NCBI GenBank assembly: GCA_023474015.1
Contig: JAMCYN010000063.1
Coordinates: 1 to 64,000, forward strand
Length of the DNA: 64,000 nt
Source of the DNA: Armatimonadota bacterium
Lineage (GTDB): Bacteria; Armatimonadota; UBA5829
Reading direction: 5' to 3'
Shown here: positions 29,161 to 37,562 of the stretch, one piece after another
Position numbering within the stretch: position 1 is the stretch's first letter
How the letters are laid out: each line of letters starts with the position of its first letter
Translations under genes and position numbers: made by a program
The notes under the pieces: generated by a model
What the model saw: the letters and a program-made list of their open reading frames with translations, nothing else
Database searches by the model: none
What the model was told of the DNA's origin: nothing

Positions 29161-32052
29161 TCAACTGCGCGTTATCTCAAGCCCCGTCTGCGACACGCTC
29201 ATATCGACGAAGCGCGCACGCGGGTTCGGCGGGTTTTCGGTCAGGGTGCGCCGGATGCGTTCTCCGGCCTCGCGGTCCTTCGCCAGCATCAGCACATACC
29301 CGCCTCCGCCGGCGCCCAGAAGCTTTGCCCCCGATAACTCTTTCTCCACTCGGTCAAGCAGCTCCTTCACCGCGGGCGGGTTTGTGCCGGAATCGAGCCG
29401 CTGGTTAAACTCCCAACTTTTCCGCACAGCCTCGCAGAGAGCCTCCCAGTCGTTTCGCTGGATCGCCTCGAAGGTGGACTGGGCATGCTCGCGCATTTGG
29501 TCGAGTATGCCCAGGCGCTCGCCTGAGTTCAGGAACATCCCTCGCACTATCTCCTGCAAAATGTTCTTCGCGAGGCGGGTCAGGCCCGTGTAGTAGAGCA
29601 GGACGACCTCGTTCGCGTAACCGGTCGAAAACAGGCGGTCGGGGAGCCATCGGACAGTGGGGCGCTGCGACAGGCCTGGTGACGTCTCGACGAGCTTAAT
29701 GCCGCCGAAGACCGCTCCGGCCTGGTCCTGCCACCCTCCGCCGGTCGTGAGCATTTGCTCGATGGCGAGGGTGCGGCTTATAATTTCATGGTCATCCCAG
29801 CCGAGGCCGCAGAGTTCACTCAATACGCCTGTGAGCGTCGCTGCCAAGATGCTGCTGGTCCCCAGACCGGACCCGGCGGGCATCGCCGCCAATAACGAGA
29901 GCTCTATTCCGCCTCCGAACGCATTGAACTGCTCCTCCAGGCTCGCGTACCCGCCGCTCGCGTGGAACCTGGGCAGGAACCCCGCCAGCGCAACTGCGGC
30001 CTTGGCCAGCGCGAACTCGCTGCCGGGCCGGCTGTAAGTATCGAGATCTTCGTAGGTCCGCACCCTCTGCTCGACCCCGAGATCTATCGAGCGGACGATC
30101 AACTCTGGCCTCGGGCAGAGCTTCGCGAAGACTTGCACCGGCGGCTGGCCGTTGAGGTTGACGGCCAGGTTCACGACCCGGCCACCGTGCTCGATGCAGT
30201 AGGGCGGGGTGTCGGTCCAGCCTCCCGCCAGATCGAGCCGGGCGGGGCTTCGGCCCCAGACAATCTGGTCGTCGAGGACGCGGCGGACCGGCAGCGCGGC
30301 CGAGAGTTGAGCCTCCGAGATTATCGCCTCACGGAGGGTCTTGAATGAGTTCTCTTCCTCTTCCCGCCAGCCGTCATCGCCGCGCTCGCGCATCACGACA
30401 GCGCGGAACATATGGTCGTGGACCCTCGCGAGCGCGCCGGTGGAATCGGGAAGGGCGTTTGGCGGCAATTCGATGTTGCCTTTGGCGAACAGGCGAGCAG
30501 TCATCTCTAAGTCAAGCCGGTAGAATATGCTCGTCTCCTGCTTAGCGTGAAGCTTGCTCAGGGCTATCTCGCGGAGGCGGGCTTGATGATCTATCAGCCG
30601 GGGAATGTTCGTGGTTGCCCTGATCTCCTCGGCTGAGAGCTTGGGCAGGCTGAGCCAGAGCTTTGCGAAATCTTCTTTATGTGCGGGTTCGGCTGCGAAG
30701 AGCCATTCGACGAATCCCGAGTCCAGGTTCTTGAACTCGATCAGGGGGAAGATAGGCGCGGACTGGATGTCCGACTCCGGGTCGATCCCCGCATCAGAAA
30801 GTTTGATATTTCGCTTGGTAAACCAATTCAGCGCAGGGCGCCCAAGCCAGATGGTTCGTGCCTCGCCGATGGCGCCGCTGAATGAGTCATCTATCCCGTA
30901 GGCCCGGACGCAATACGCGTTCTTCTCGACCGGTACGAAATCCAGGCACACTCCGCGCTCCAATTTGATTTCCCAATCGTTTTCGGGAATGCCCGTCAGA
31001 ACATGCTCGCACTCCAGCTTCCAAGACGGCGGCACGAATGAATTCTCGATCCAGAGCGTGTGATTGACCTCCCTGCGCGCGGGTGGCTCGAACGCTGAGT
31101 TCTGCACGATCTGGTCCGGATGCCTGATCCCAGCCCACATTGCCGTCGGCCCACGGTTTTGGAGGATGGTGGCGGACTCGATGAGCTGGCGGCTGGTCCC
31201 GAGGTGATAGAACTCCGGCGAAGACAGCGAGATCACCGCTGAGGTAAGTCCGCCGATCTCCGGGTCATGCTCAGCGGGTTCGATCCCCAGGGACAACCCA
31301 AACTCGGCATACAACTCGTAACGGCGCGCCCTGCCGCCATCGAAGCTGCCCTTATCTTCACTCCACCCGGACCGCCTCATCAGCGTCATCACGGCTCGCT
31401 TGCTCAGGAGCCATATCCCCGTATCGACCAGAAACGCATACCGCGCGGCCAGATCGCGGATGATATTTGCAGACGGTTTCTGCAAAAAGCGCGCCAGCTC
31501 CCCCGAGTCTCTGCACGCAAAGAAGACGCCGAAGTGTTCCGCCTGCTCCGGCTCGACGGTCATCCCCATCGCTAACACATCCGCCTCCGGGAACGGCCGA
31601 AGCTGGCCGCCGAAGCGCAGGAGCACATCGCCCGAGGTGATCATCACGGCCGCATCGTCCGACGCGCATTCGAGTATCCGGCGGAAGTCGGGCATTTGAA
31701 CATCTATCAGGGTCTGCTCCATTGATTGCCCGAACGAGTGGCGCAGCGCGGGGATCGGGATGAACGGCTTGCCCACCGCCGCATACGCCGGGAGCCTGCG
31801 GCTCTGGCCGCCGCCGTGCACTATCAGCTTGCGCGACTCGCGGAGCCACTCGTTGAACGTCCTGCCCGACCCGGTGGCTTTCCAAGCCTCGGCGAGCAGG
31901 TGTGCGGTCCCTCCGCCCGACCCGAGCTTGCTCCCCGGCGGGTCGCACGCGCCGAACCAGTCGCCCGAGTTGTATCGGGTCATTGCATCGAGAGAGCCGG
32001 CCATCGCTGGCGGAAGCGAAAGCAGATATTGAGTTGGACGGACAATGGCCAT
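29161..32052 (-). CDS. fkp: Bifunctional L-fucokinase / L-fucose-1-phosphate guanylyltransferase (Fkp)
   Basis: A 963-aa two-domain enzyme matching Bacteroides Fkp (about 950 aa) in length and order. It would convert free L-fucose to GDP-L-fucose. The N-terminal guanylyltransferase half begins with GDWFGACDPPGSKLGSGGGTAHL, RLPAYAAVGKPFIPIP and IYLIGTSR-like GTSRQLIESA. The C-terminal GHMP kinase half has RSPARLDLAGGWTDTPPYC (about 600-618), the ATP loop PAGSGLGTSSILAATL and the C-terminal GAKLLGAGGGGYVL. ATG 32052 has no clear ribosome site. It places salvaged fucose, or a close fucose-type sugar such as arabinose, into the surface glycan. Directly followed by the DUF362 gene. Confidence 0.93.
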   Translation of the reverse strand: MAIVRPTQYLLSLPPAMAGSLDAMTRYNSGDWFGACDPPGSKLGSGGGTAHLLAEAWKATGSGRTFNEWLRESRKLIVHGGGQSRRLPAYAAVGKPFIPIPALRHSFGQSMEQTLIDVQMPDFRRILECASDDAAVMITSGDVLLRFGGQLRPFPEADVLAMGMTVEPEQAEHFGVFFACRDSGELARFLQKPSANIIRDLAARYAFLVDTGIWLLSKRAVMTLMRRSGWSEDKGSFDGGRARRYELYAEFGLSLGIEPAEHDPEIGGLTSAVISLSSPEFYHLGTSRQLIESATILQNRGPTAMWAGIRHPDQIVQNSAFEPPARREVNHTLWIENSFVPPSWKLECEHVLTGIPENDWEIKLERGVCLDFVPVEKNAYCVRAYGIDDSFSGAIGEARTIWLGRPALNWFTKRNIKLSDAGIDPESDIQSAPIFPLIEFKNLDSGFVEWLFAAEPAHKEDFAKLWLSLPKLSAEEIRATTNIPRLIDHQARLREIALSKLHAKQETSIFYRLDLEMTARLFAKGNIELPPNALPDSTGALARVHDHMFRAVVMRERGDDGWREEEENSFKTLREAIISEAQLSAALPVRRVLDDQIVWGRSPARLDLAGGWTDTPPYCIEHGGRVVNLAVNLNGQPPVQVFAKLCPRPELIVRSIDLGVEQRVRTYEDLDTYSRPGSEFALAKAAVALAGFLPRFHASGGYASLEEQFNAFGGGIELSLLAAMPAGSGLGTSSILAATLTGVLSELCGLGWDDHEIISRTLAIEQMLTTGGGWQDQAGAVFGGIKLVETSPGLSQRPTVRWLPDRLFSTGYANEVVLLYYTGLTRLAKNILQEIVRGMFLNSGERLGILDQMREHAQSTFEAIQRNDWEALCEAVRKSWEFNQRLDSGTNPPAVKELLDRVEKELSGAKLLGAGGGGYVLMLAKDREAGERIRRTLTENPPNPRARFVDMSVSQTGLEITRS

Positions 32053-32074
32053 AACGTAGTCTCAAGGCGCGGGA

Positions 32075-33196
32075 TCACCGCGCACTCCCCAGGCGCTTCG
32101 CAATCTCCAATTCATCGACGGTCCTACGAGCAGTGTCGGCCCAGTTGAACTCGGCTGCGCGCTTCACGGCGGCTGCCCCGCGCTTGTCCGCCTCGTCCCG
32201 CGGCAGGTTCAGGGCGCGCGAGATGACCCCGGCGAGCCTCGCGACGTTCCTGGGCTCGTAGTATAGCGGGCAATCACGAAAGAACTCGGGCATCGGCTGC
32301 TGTGCGGTGGATACTATCCGGCAGCCGTGGCTCATCGCCTCGAGTGCCGTGTTCGGGCATGCCTCCGCGCGGCTCGTCATCACGAACGCGTCGCAGTTGC
32401 GATAGCACCACGCCATGCGCGCGGCGTCGAGCTGGCCGAGCCAGACGATTCTGGATGCCACGCCGTGCCGCTGGCCAAGGCTGTCGAGCCGACGCTTGTA
32501 GCTTTGCGAGCCGTCATCCACCTTGCCGGCGATGGCGAGCGTCAGGGATGCCTCATTACCGCCCAGGAGAGATAGTGCTTCGATGACATCCTCCAAGCCT
32601 CTCGCGGGGCGGATCGAGCCTGCAGTGAAAATGAACCGGTCACTCTTCAGCGCCTCGGGCCTGACCATCTCGGACTCCGGCGCCGATTGCTCGACCCCGT
32701 GGTAGACGACGCCGATCTTCTCAGCGGGTATGCCCCACCGATCCACCAGAAACTCGCGCACGTGCCTTGATACGGCGATAATCCGATCCGCATGGCGGCT
32801 GGCCTGGCGCGCGAATCGGGCGCGCATCAGGTTCTTGAAGCCGTCGACGAGGGAGTTCCCCTTGAACGGAACCATCAGCGGCTCGGTGTTGCGGACCATC
32901 GTCACGACAGGAATCTCGCCGCAGTCGAGCCAGTAGGCCGTCGGCACAAACACGACATCCGCGCTCTCTTCCTTGATCTTCGATTTGAGCCAGGGGAAGG
33001 TCCACGGATCGCCATCGGGCCAAGCGGTGATGAGAGAGCTGTCGATGTGGTGATATTCCATGACTCGTGGGCCCGTGTAGACCTGAACCCACTCCACACG
33101 CGGGTCGGCCGCGATCATCGGCACAAGCTCCTGCATATACTTGCGATAGCCGCCGCTGACCCCGCTGACCACGGGGCTGATAATCGCCACCCGCAT
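32075..33196 (-). CDS. Glycosyltransferase family 4
   Basis: A 373-aa GT-B glycosyltransferase. It starts MRVAIISPVVSGVSGGYRKY and has the acceptor side RIIAVSRHVREFLVDRWG. The donor domain (about 205-340) has FTAGSIRPARGLEDVIEALSLL, IVWLGQLDAARMAWCYRNC and AFVMTSRAEACPNTALEAMSHG, the E-x7-E retaining GT4 signature. ATG 33196 is preceded by AGGGAGTTC at 8 bases; the 39 codons before it in frame belong to a TCATTCTGAGC repeat. Donor and acceptor are unknown. Stop lies 22 bases before the fkp start, consistent with one transcript. Confidence 0.9.
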   Translation of the reverse strand: MRVAIISPVVSGVSGGYRKYMQELVPMIAADPRVEWVQVYTGPRVMEYHHIDSSLITAWPDGDPWTFPWLKSKIKEESADVVFVPTAYWLDCGEIPVVTMVRNTEPLMVPFKGNSLVDGFKNLMRARFARQASRHADRIIAVSRHVREFLVDRWGIPAEKIGVVYHGVEQSAPESEMVRPEALKSDRFIFTAGSIRPARGLEDVIEALSLLGGNEASLTLAIAGKVDDGSQSYKRRLDSLGQRHGVASRIVWLGQLDAARMAWCYRNCDAFVMTSRAEACPNTALEAMSHGCRIVSTAQQPMPEFFRDCPLYYEPRNVARLAGVISRALNLPRDEADKRGAAAVKRAAEFNWADTARRTVDELEIAKRLGSAR

Positions 33197-33224
33197 CCTT
33201 AGAACTCCCTCCACGTTTAAGACT

Positions 33225-33347
33225 GTCATTCTGAGCCTTCGCACTTTGTCATTCTGAGCCGCAGGCGAAGAATCTGCTTTGCACTGCGGGTATGGACTGC
33301 CGCGAAGGGCCAAAAGCAGATCCTTCGTCGTTCCTCCTCAGGATGAC
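33225..33347. repeat. TCATYCTGAGC inverted element (family E)
   Basis: GTCATTCTGAGC (repeated twice, 33225 and 33248), then GGCGAAGAATCTGCTTTGC at the left face CAAAAGCAGATCCTTCGTCG..TCAGGATGAC at the right. It can fold as one hairpin. A shorter relative is at 46783-46883 and its core is inside argS. Confidence 0.82.
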
Positions 33348-33359
33348 AAAAGTAATGCG

Positions 33360-34346
33360 TTAGACCGGTTTGACCCCCCTGCCCACATAGAACCCATGCC
33401 GGAAGACCTCTATCCGTTCCATCCCAGCTTCCTCGAACCACGAGCGCAGCGTGTCAGCCGACTGCGGATGGTCGTGCGCGGGCGAGAGCATATCGAAGGT
33501 GTCCAATATCGACCATTCCTTGAGCTGGGCCCTGGTGAGCGGAAGGACGCAGTCGTAGTTCGACACCGGGATCATATAGCGCAGCTTGCGGCCCAGCATC
33601 GGCACGCGGCCGAGAGCGATGCTCACCGGCAGCAGCCGCGCGACCATTTTCTCGACAGTTTTGAACAACTTCTCCCGTGGCATCTTTTTGGTGAACGGCC
33701 TCAGCCAGTATTTCGGCCAAAGCCTGTTCAGCCACAGCTTGGGATAGACATCGACCACGAGCCTGCCGCCGGGCTTTACTTGCCTTGTGAGCGCCATGAA
33801 CGAGGCTTTGACATCCGGAGTGTGCTGCAGCACGCCAAGGCAATAAACGAAATCGAAGCTCTCCTGCCGCAGCGGGAGGCTGTAGATGTCGCCCTGAAGC
33901 ACGTTCAGGCCTGAGTTCGGGCTGAGATTCAGCCAGCACGCGTCAACCGCCGAAGAGTAATCCAACGCCACGACCTTGGCCCCGCACTCGACCGCGACCT
34001 CCGCGAAGCGCCCGGCCCCGCAGCCGACATCCAGCACCCGCTTTCCGGCAAGCTCCTCGGGTGACCAGCCGGAGTACTCGAACAGGCGGTTGCGCGAGAT
34101 GGGATGCCCTGAATAGCTGTCGAGTTGAGTTCGGCGAAACTCGTTCCACTGGAAGCCGAATCCCTCCGCGTAGTTGTCCGAAGAAACGAAGCGGGGCACG
34201 TGGCGAACGATTGGGTAGGTCATGGTGCAGGAGTTGCACAGCAGCTTCCCGCTCTCGATCTCGTCGCCTTTCTCAAGCTCCGCGATCAGATCGACGCCGA
34301 CCCCGCAGTTGGGGCAGCATAATATATCGGCCAGTTGTCGGTTCAA
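33360..34346 (-). CDS. SAM-dependent methyltransferase with Trm112-like zinc ribbon
   Basis: A 328-aa protein. The N-terminal ~50 residues form a zinc ribbon (C11-x2-C14 and C37-x2-C40), as in Trm112-like tails. A class I methyltransferase follows: motif I VLDVGCGAGRF, VVALDYSSAVDA, and VYCLGVLQHTPD, then LVKPGG-type RQVKPGGRLVVD. A C-terminal ~110 residues hold a hydrophobic/basic segment (FTKKMPREKLFKTVEKMV). TTG 34346 gives MNRQLADILCCPNC and follows AGGGGGA. In polysaccharide clusters such proteins methylate a sugar or chain end; here the substrate is not known. The next gene upstream is asnB-like, past a palindrome cluster. Confidence 0.88.
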   Translation of the reverse strand: MNRQLADILCCPNCGVGVDLIAELEKGDEIESGKLLCNSCTMTYPIVRHVPRFVSSDNYAEGFGFQWNEFRRTQLDSYSGHPISRNRLFEYSGWSPEELAGKRVLDVGCGAGRFAEVAVECGAKVVALDYSSAVDACWLNLSPNSGLNVLQGDIYSLPLRQESFDFVYCLGVLQHTPDVKASFMALTRQVKPGGRLVVDVYPKLWLNRLWPKYWLRPFTKKMPREKLFKTVEKMVARLLPVSIALGRVPMLGRKLRYMIPVSNYDCVLPLTRAQLKEWSILDTFDMLSPAHDHPQSADTLRSWFEEAGMERIEVFRHGFYVGRGVKPV

Positions 34347-34378
34347 GTTGGTCCCCCTGGGGTGTCATACTTGTTGGT

Positions 34379-34499
34379 CCGGATTTGCAATCCGGGACCT
34401 CCCCAGCAATCTCGGGATTTGAAATCCCGTCGCCTTACGTTCGTGCAAGGGGATCACAGATCCCCGGATTGCCCTTAAGGCCCGGATTGCAAATCCGGC
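34379..34499. repeat. Cluster of four 17-nt palindromes (7+3+7)
   Basis: CCGGATT-TGC-AATCCGG, CGGGATT-TGA-AATCCCG, GGGGATC-ACA-GATCCCC and CCGGATT-GCA-AATCCGG lie within 121 bases. Each has 7-base arms and a 3-base centre. It fills the gap between the methyltransferase and asnB-like genes. Confidence 0.85.
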
Positions 34500-34546
34500 C
34501 GAACGGAGAGATGATGCCTTCACATGTGCACTAGTCCAAAGTCCCG

Positions 34547-36424
34547 CTACGGGGACTGGGTTGGCAGCGATACGCGATATTCCCGCCGCCAAAGCTCGAA
34601 CATAGTTAGCGCGAACAGCCTATTGGCATTTGCCTTGCCCTGGCGCTGGCCTTCGAGCAGGCTGCCGATGAACGCGCGATCAAACAGCGATGAATCGGCC
34701 TCACTTAGGACTTCTTCGGTAAAACGGCCCCATTCTCCTTGGAACCAACTAGCCAGTGGCAGAGAAAATCCCTGTTTGCGTTTCAAATCCAGGCCCGGCG
34801 GCAGGATGCGTCCGGCAAGTCGGCGCAGGAGAATCTTGCGCTCCTTGTCCGTGGCGCGCAGCGAATCCGGCACGCGCCCGAATGCGAACTCGATCAGCTT
34901 GTAGTCCAGGAACGGCGCGCGGATTTCGAGCGAGTGCAGCATGCTCGCTCTGTCGACCTTGACCAAGTAGCCATCAACCATCGTGGTCCGGAAATCGGTT
35001 CGAGTCGCCTGCTGGAGCGCGGAGAGAGCCGTATCGCACAGACCGCGCTTGTAGTTCTCCGGCCCGTTGGTGGCCCCGAGCGGCGACAGCAGTCGTGATC
35101 GGGCGGACTCATCGAAGTAGACATTGATATGGGCTATGCTCCACGGCAGGTCGCCGCCGAAGCCGACCAGGTGATTGCGCCCGCGAGAACCCACCGGCAT
35201 CGCGCGCGCCGCTGCTGATGAGATCGCGCGCCGCATCGGGCCGGGCACGAACGAACGTATCCTGTGGAGGCTCTGGAGGAAATTATAATGCGGATAGCCG
35301 CCGAAGAGCTCGTCGCCGCCATCGCCGCCGAGGGCAACCGTCGCGTGCTGCCTCACGAGCTTGGCGACTAGCGAGCTCGGCACTATCGAGTGGTCCGCCA
35401 GCGGCTCATCGTATTGCCTGGCGAGAGTCGGGAGCAACTCGACCACGGCCGGCTCCGCCGCGAGCTCGGTGTGTTCCGTGCCGAAGTAATCGGCCACCAT
35501 GCGGGCGAACGGCCCCTCGTCGACACTGCCGTGGCCGGGGAAGGAGATCGTGAACGTCTTGACCGGCCTGGACGACGCGCCCGCCGCCATGGCCGTCACC
35601 AGCGAGGAGTCCAGCCCGCCGCTCAAAAGCACGCCGACCGGCACATCCGCCACAAGCTGCCGTCGGACGGATTCGCTGAGCAACGTTTCCAGTTCAGCGC
35701 ATAGGTCCTCGGCTGATACGTTGGGGTCGGGGTCCGGGTCGGGCAGGTCCCAGTAGCGCCAGACGCGCGGCGAGTCCGATGCCAGGTCGTAGGTCAGAGC
35801 ATGCCCCTGGGGAAGCTTGCGGACGCCGTCGAGCATGCACCCATCACCCGGAACGTAGCCGTAAGCTAGATACGAATCAAGCGCGGAGAGATCGAGCATG
35901 CGCGGGAAAGCCGGGTCGGCCATCAAAGCCTTAAGCTCCGAGGCGAAAACGAGGCTGCCGGAAGCGTGACGATAGAACAGAGGCTTCTCGCCGGCGCGGT
36001 CCCTGGCCATAAACAGGCGCTGCCTGTCGGTGTCGAACAAGGCGAATGCGAACATGCCGTTGAACCGGCTCAGGCACTCGACATCCCATTGCCTATAGGC
36101 TTCGAGGATGACCTCCGTGTCGCTCGCGGTGCGGAACGCATGCCCCAGACCTTCGAGCATGTGTCGCACGTCCTGAAAATTGTATATCTCGCCGTTATAT
36201 GCAATCGACAGCCGGCCGGTGGAGTCGAGCATGGGTTGATGCCCGCCGGGGGAGAGGTCGATGATCGCCAATCGCCGATGCGCCAGCCCCACCCGGCTGT
36301 CGGACGACCACCACGCGCCGGAATCGTCGGGGCCGCGGTGGGCCATGGTGTCACGCATGGCCGCAAGCAGGCCGACGCGGTCTTGCAAGGGTTCACGCGA
36401 GGCGATTCCGACTATTCCGCACAT
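34547..36424 (-). CDS. asnB: Asparagine synthase-like glutamine amidotransferase
   Basis: A 625-aa enzyme of the AsnB family. The N-terminal class II glutaminase starts M-CGIVGIAS, so Cys2 is the mature nucleophile, and has MAHRGPDDSGAW, AYNGEIYNF and ASDTEVILEAY. The synthetase half has the pyrophosphate loop LLSGGLDSSLV, FPGHGSVDEGP and GGDGGDELFGGY. ATG 36424 lies 4 bases after the previous stop. AsnB proteins inside polysaccharide loci often amidate uronic acid residues (WbpS-like); given the nucleotide-sugar dehydrogenase in the cluster, that is as likely as free asparagine synthesis. Sequence alone cannot decide. Confidence 0.9.
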   Translation of the reverse strand: MCGIVGIASREPLQDRVGLLAAMRDTMAHRGPDDSGAWWSSDSRVGLAHRRLAIIDLSPGGHQPMLDSTGRLSIAYNGEIYNFQDVRHMLEGLGHAFRTASDTEVILEAYRQWDVECLSRFNGMFAFALFDTDRQRLFMARDRAGEKPLFYRHASGSLVFASELKALMADPAFPRMLDLSALDSYLAYGYVPGDGCMLDGVRKLPQGHALTYDLASDSPRVWRYWDLPDPDPDPNVSAEDLCAELETLLSESVRRQLVADVPVGVLLSGGLDSSLVTAMAAGASSRPVKTFTISFPGHGSVDEGPFARMVADYFGTEHTELAAEPAVVELLPTLARQYDEPLADHSIVPSSLVAKLVRQHATVALGGDGGDELFGGYPHYNFLQSLHRIRSFVPGPMRRAISSAAARAMPVGSRGRNHLVGFGGDLPWSIAHINVYFDESARSRLLSPLGATNGPENYKRGLCDTALSALQQATRTDFRTTMVDGYLVKVDRASMLHSLEIRAPFLDYKLIEFAFGRVPDSLRATDKERKILLRRLAGRILPPGLDLKRKQGFSLPLASWFQGEWGRFTEEVLSEADSSLFDRAFIGSLLEGQRQGKANANRLFALTMFELWRREYRVSLPTQSP

Positions 36425-36428
36425 TGGT

Positions 36429-37373
36429 TCACCGCCGTGCCACCGCCGCGGAATAAGATCGCACGGCCTTCTCCAGCCCTTCCTCGAAGGAGACAACGGG
36501 CGCGAAACCGAGCAGGTCCTGTGCCAGCTCGATGGCCGCGCACGAATGCTTGACATCGCCGGCTCGCGGAGGGGTGAACGTGGGGTCGGCAGTCGAGCCG
36601 GTCAGTTTTTTTATGGCGTTGTAGAGATCGAGGAGGATCACCTGCCCGCCCAGAGCCAGGTTGCACACGCGCCCCACTGCCTTGCTGTCGGCTTCGAATG
36701 CCAGCAGGTTGCCGTGGACTACATTCGCCACGTAAGTGAAGTCACGCGACTGCGTGCCGTCGCCGTGGATGGTGGGTGATTCGTTCCTCAGCGCTGCGGA
36801 GATGAACAGCGGGATCACCGCCGCATACTGGCTGTTGGGGTCCTGCCGGGGGCCGAAGACGTTAAAGTAGCGCAGGGCTACGGTTTCGAGACCGTAAACC
36901 TGATGGAATATCCGGCAATATTCTTCTCCGGCGAGCTTAGTGAGCGCGTAGGGGCTCCTGGGGTTCGGTTTGATCCCCTCGTGCTTCGGCAGTTCGACGG
37001 TATCCCCATAGACGCTGGAACTGCTGGCGAAGACCACCCGCTTGACTCCGGCGTCCTTGGCTGCGATCAGGACATTCAGCGTGCCCGTGATGTTGACGTC
37101 GTTCGAGGTACGCGGGTCGGCGATGCTGCGCGGAACGCTGCCGAGCGCGGCCTGGTGGGTGATGAAATCGATGCCCCGCACGGCTTCGCGCACGGTATCA
37201 AGATATCGGATATCGCCTTCGATGAACTCGATCCTGTCCCTGACCTGCGACAGGTTCTCGATCTTGCCCGTAGATAAATTGTCGAGCACGACCACCTCAT
37301 CGCCCCGCGCGACCAGCGCCTCCACTATATTACTTCCGATGAACCCCGCGCCACCGGTTACTAATACTCTCAA
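36429..37373 (-). CDS. UDP-glucose/UDP-GlcNAc 4-epimerase-like enzyme
   Basis: A 314-aa extended SDR beginning MRVLVTGGAGFIGSNIVEAL from TTG 37373. It has HQAALGSVPRSIADP (typical of the UDP-GlcNAc/GalNAc C4-epimerases WbpP and Gne), ASSSSVYGDT, SPYALTKLAGEEY (Tyr-x3-Lys), ALRYFNVFGPRQDPNSQYAAVIP and GDGTQSRDFTYVANVV. These motifs make a WbpP-type UDP-GlcNAc 4-epimerase the best guess. AGGATAG lies upstream. It ends 4 bases before the asnB-like gene, so the two are coupled. It would supply GalNAc or galacturonate-type precursors for the same glycan. Confidence 0.9.
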   Translation of the reverse strand: MRVLVTGGAGFIGSNIVEALVARGDEVVVLDNLSTGKIENLSQVRDRIEFIEGDIRYLDTVREAVRGIDFITHQAALGSVPRSIADPRTSNDVNITGTLNVLIAAKDAGVKRVVFASSSSVYGDTVELPKHEGIKPNPRSPYALTKLAGEEYCRIFHQVYGLETVALRYFNVFGPRQDPNSQYAAVIPLFISAALRNESPTIHGDGTQSRDFTYVANVVHGNLLAFEADSKAVGRVCNLALGGQVILLDLYNAIKKLTGSTADPTFTPPRAGDVKHSCAAIELAQDLLGFAPVVSFEEGLEKAVRSYSAAVARR

Positions 37374-37420
37374 TTCGGCTATCCTATCCTTTCGGAGTCA
37401 AAAGCTGGGAAGGGAATCTC

Positions 37421-37562
37421 ATCACGAAAACACGAAAGGGCGAAAGCACGAAAGCGAAGGGACGGGCTTAAGCCCGGGGAACTTGTGTCCGGGTTCAAAC
37501 CCCGGACGAACCGAGCGTGTCCCTTTCCTTCTAACCTCTAACCTCCAACCTCTAACTTCTAC
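37421..37562. repeat. Composite repeat: CACGAAA tract, palindrome, CTAACCT heptamers
   Basis: ATCACGAAAACACGAAAGGG.. (37421-37455) is followed by CTTAAGCCCGGGGAACTTG and GTCCGGGTTCAAACCCCGGAC (37465-37512), then CTAACCT, CTAACCT, CCAACCT, CTAACTT heptamers (37531-37558). The last unit runs into the stop codon of the upstream dehydrogenase gene. Confidence 0.85.
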
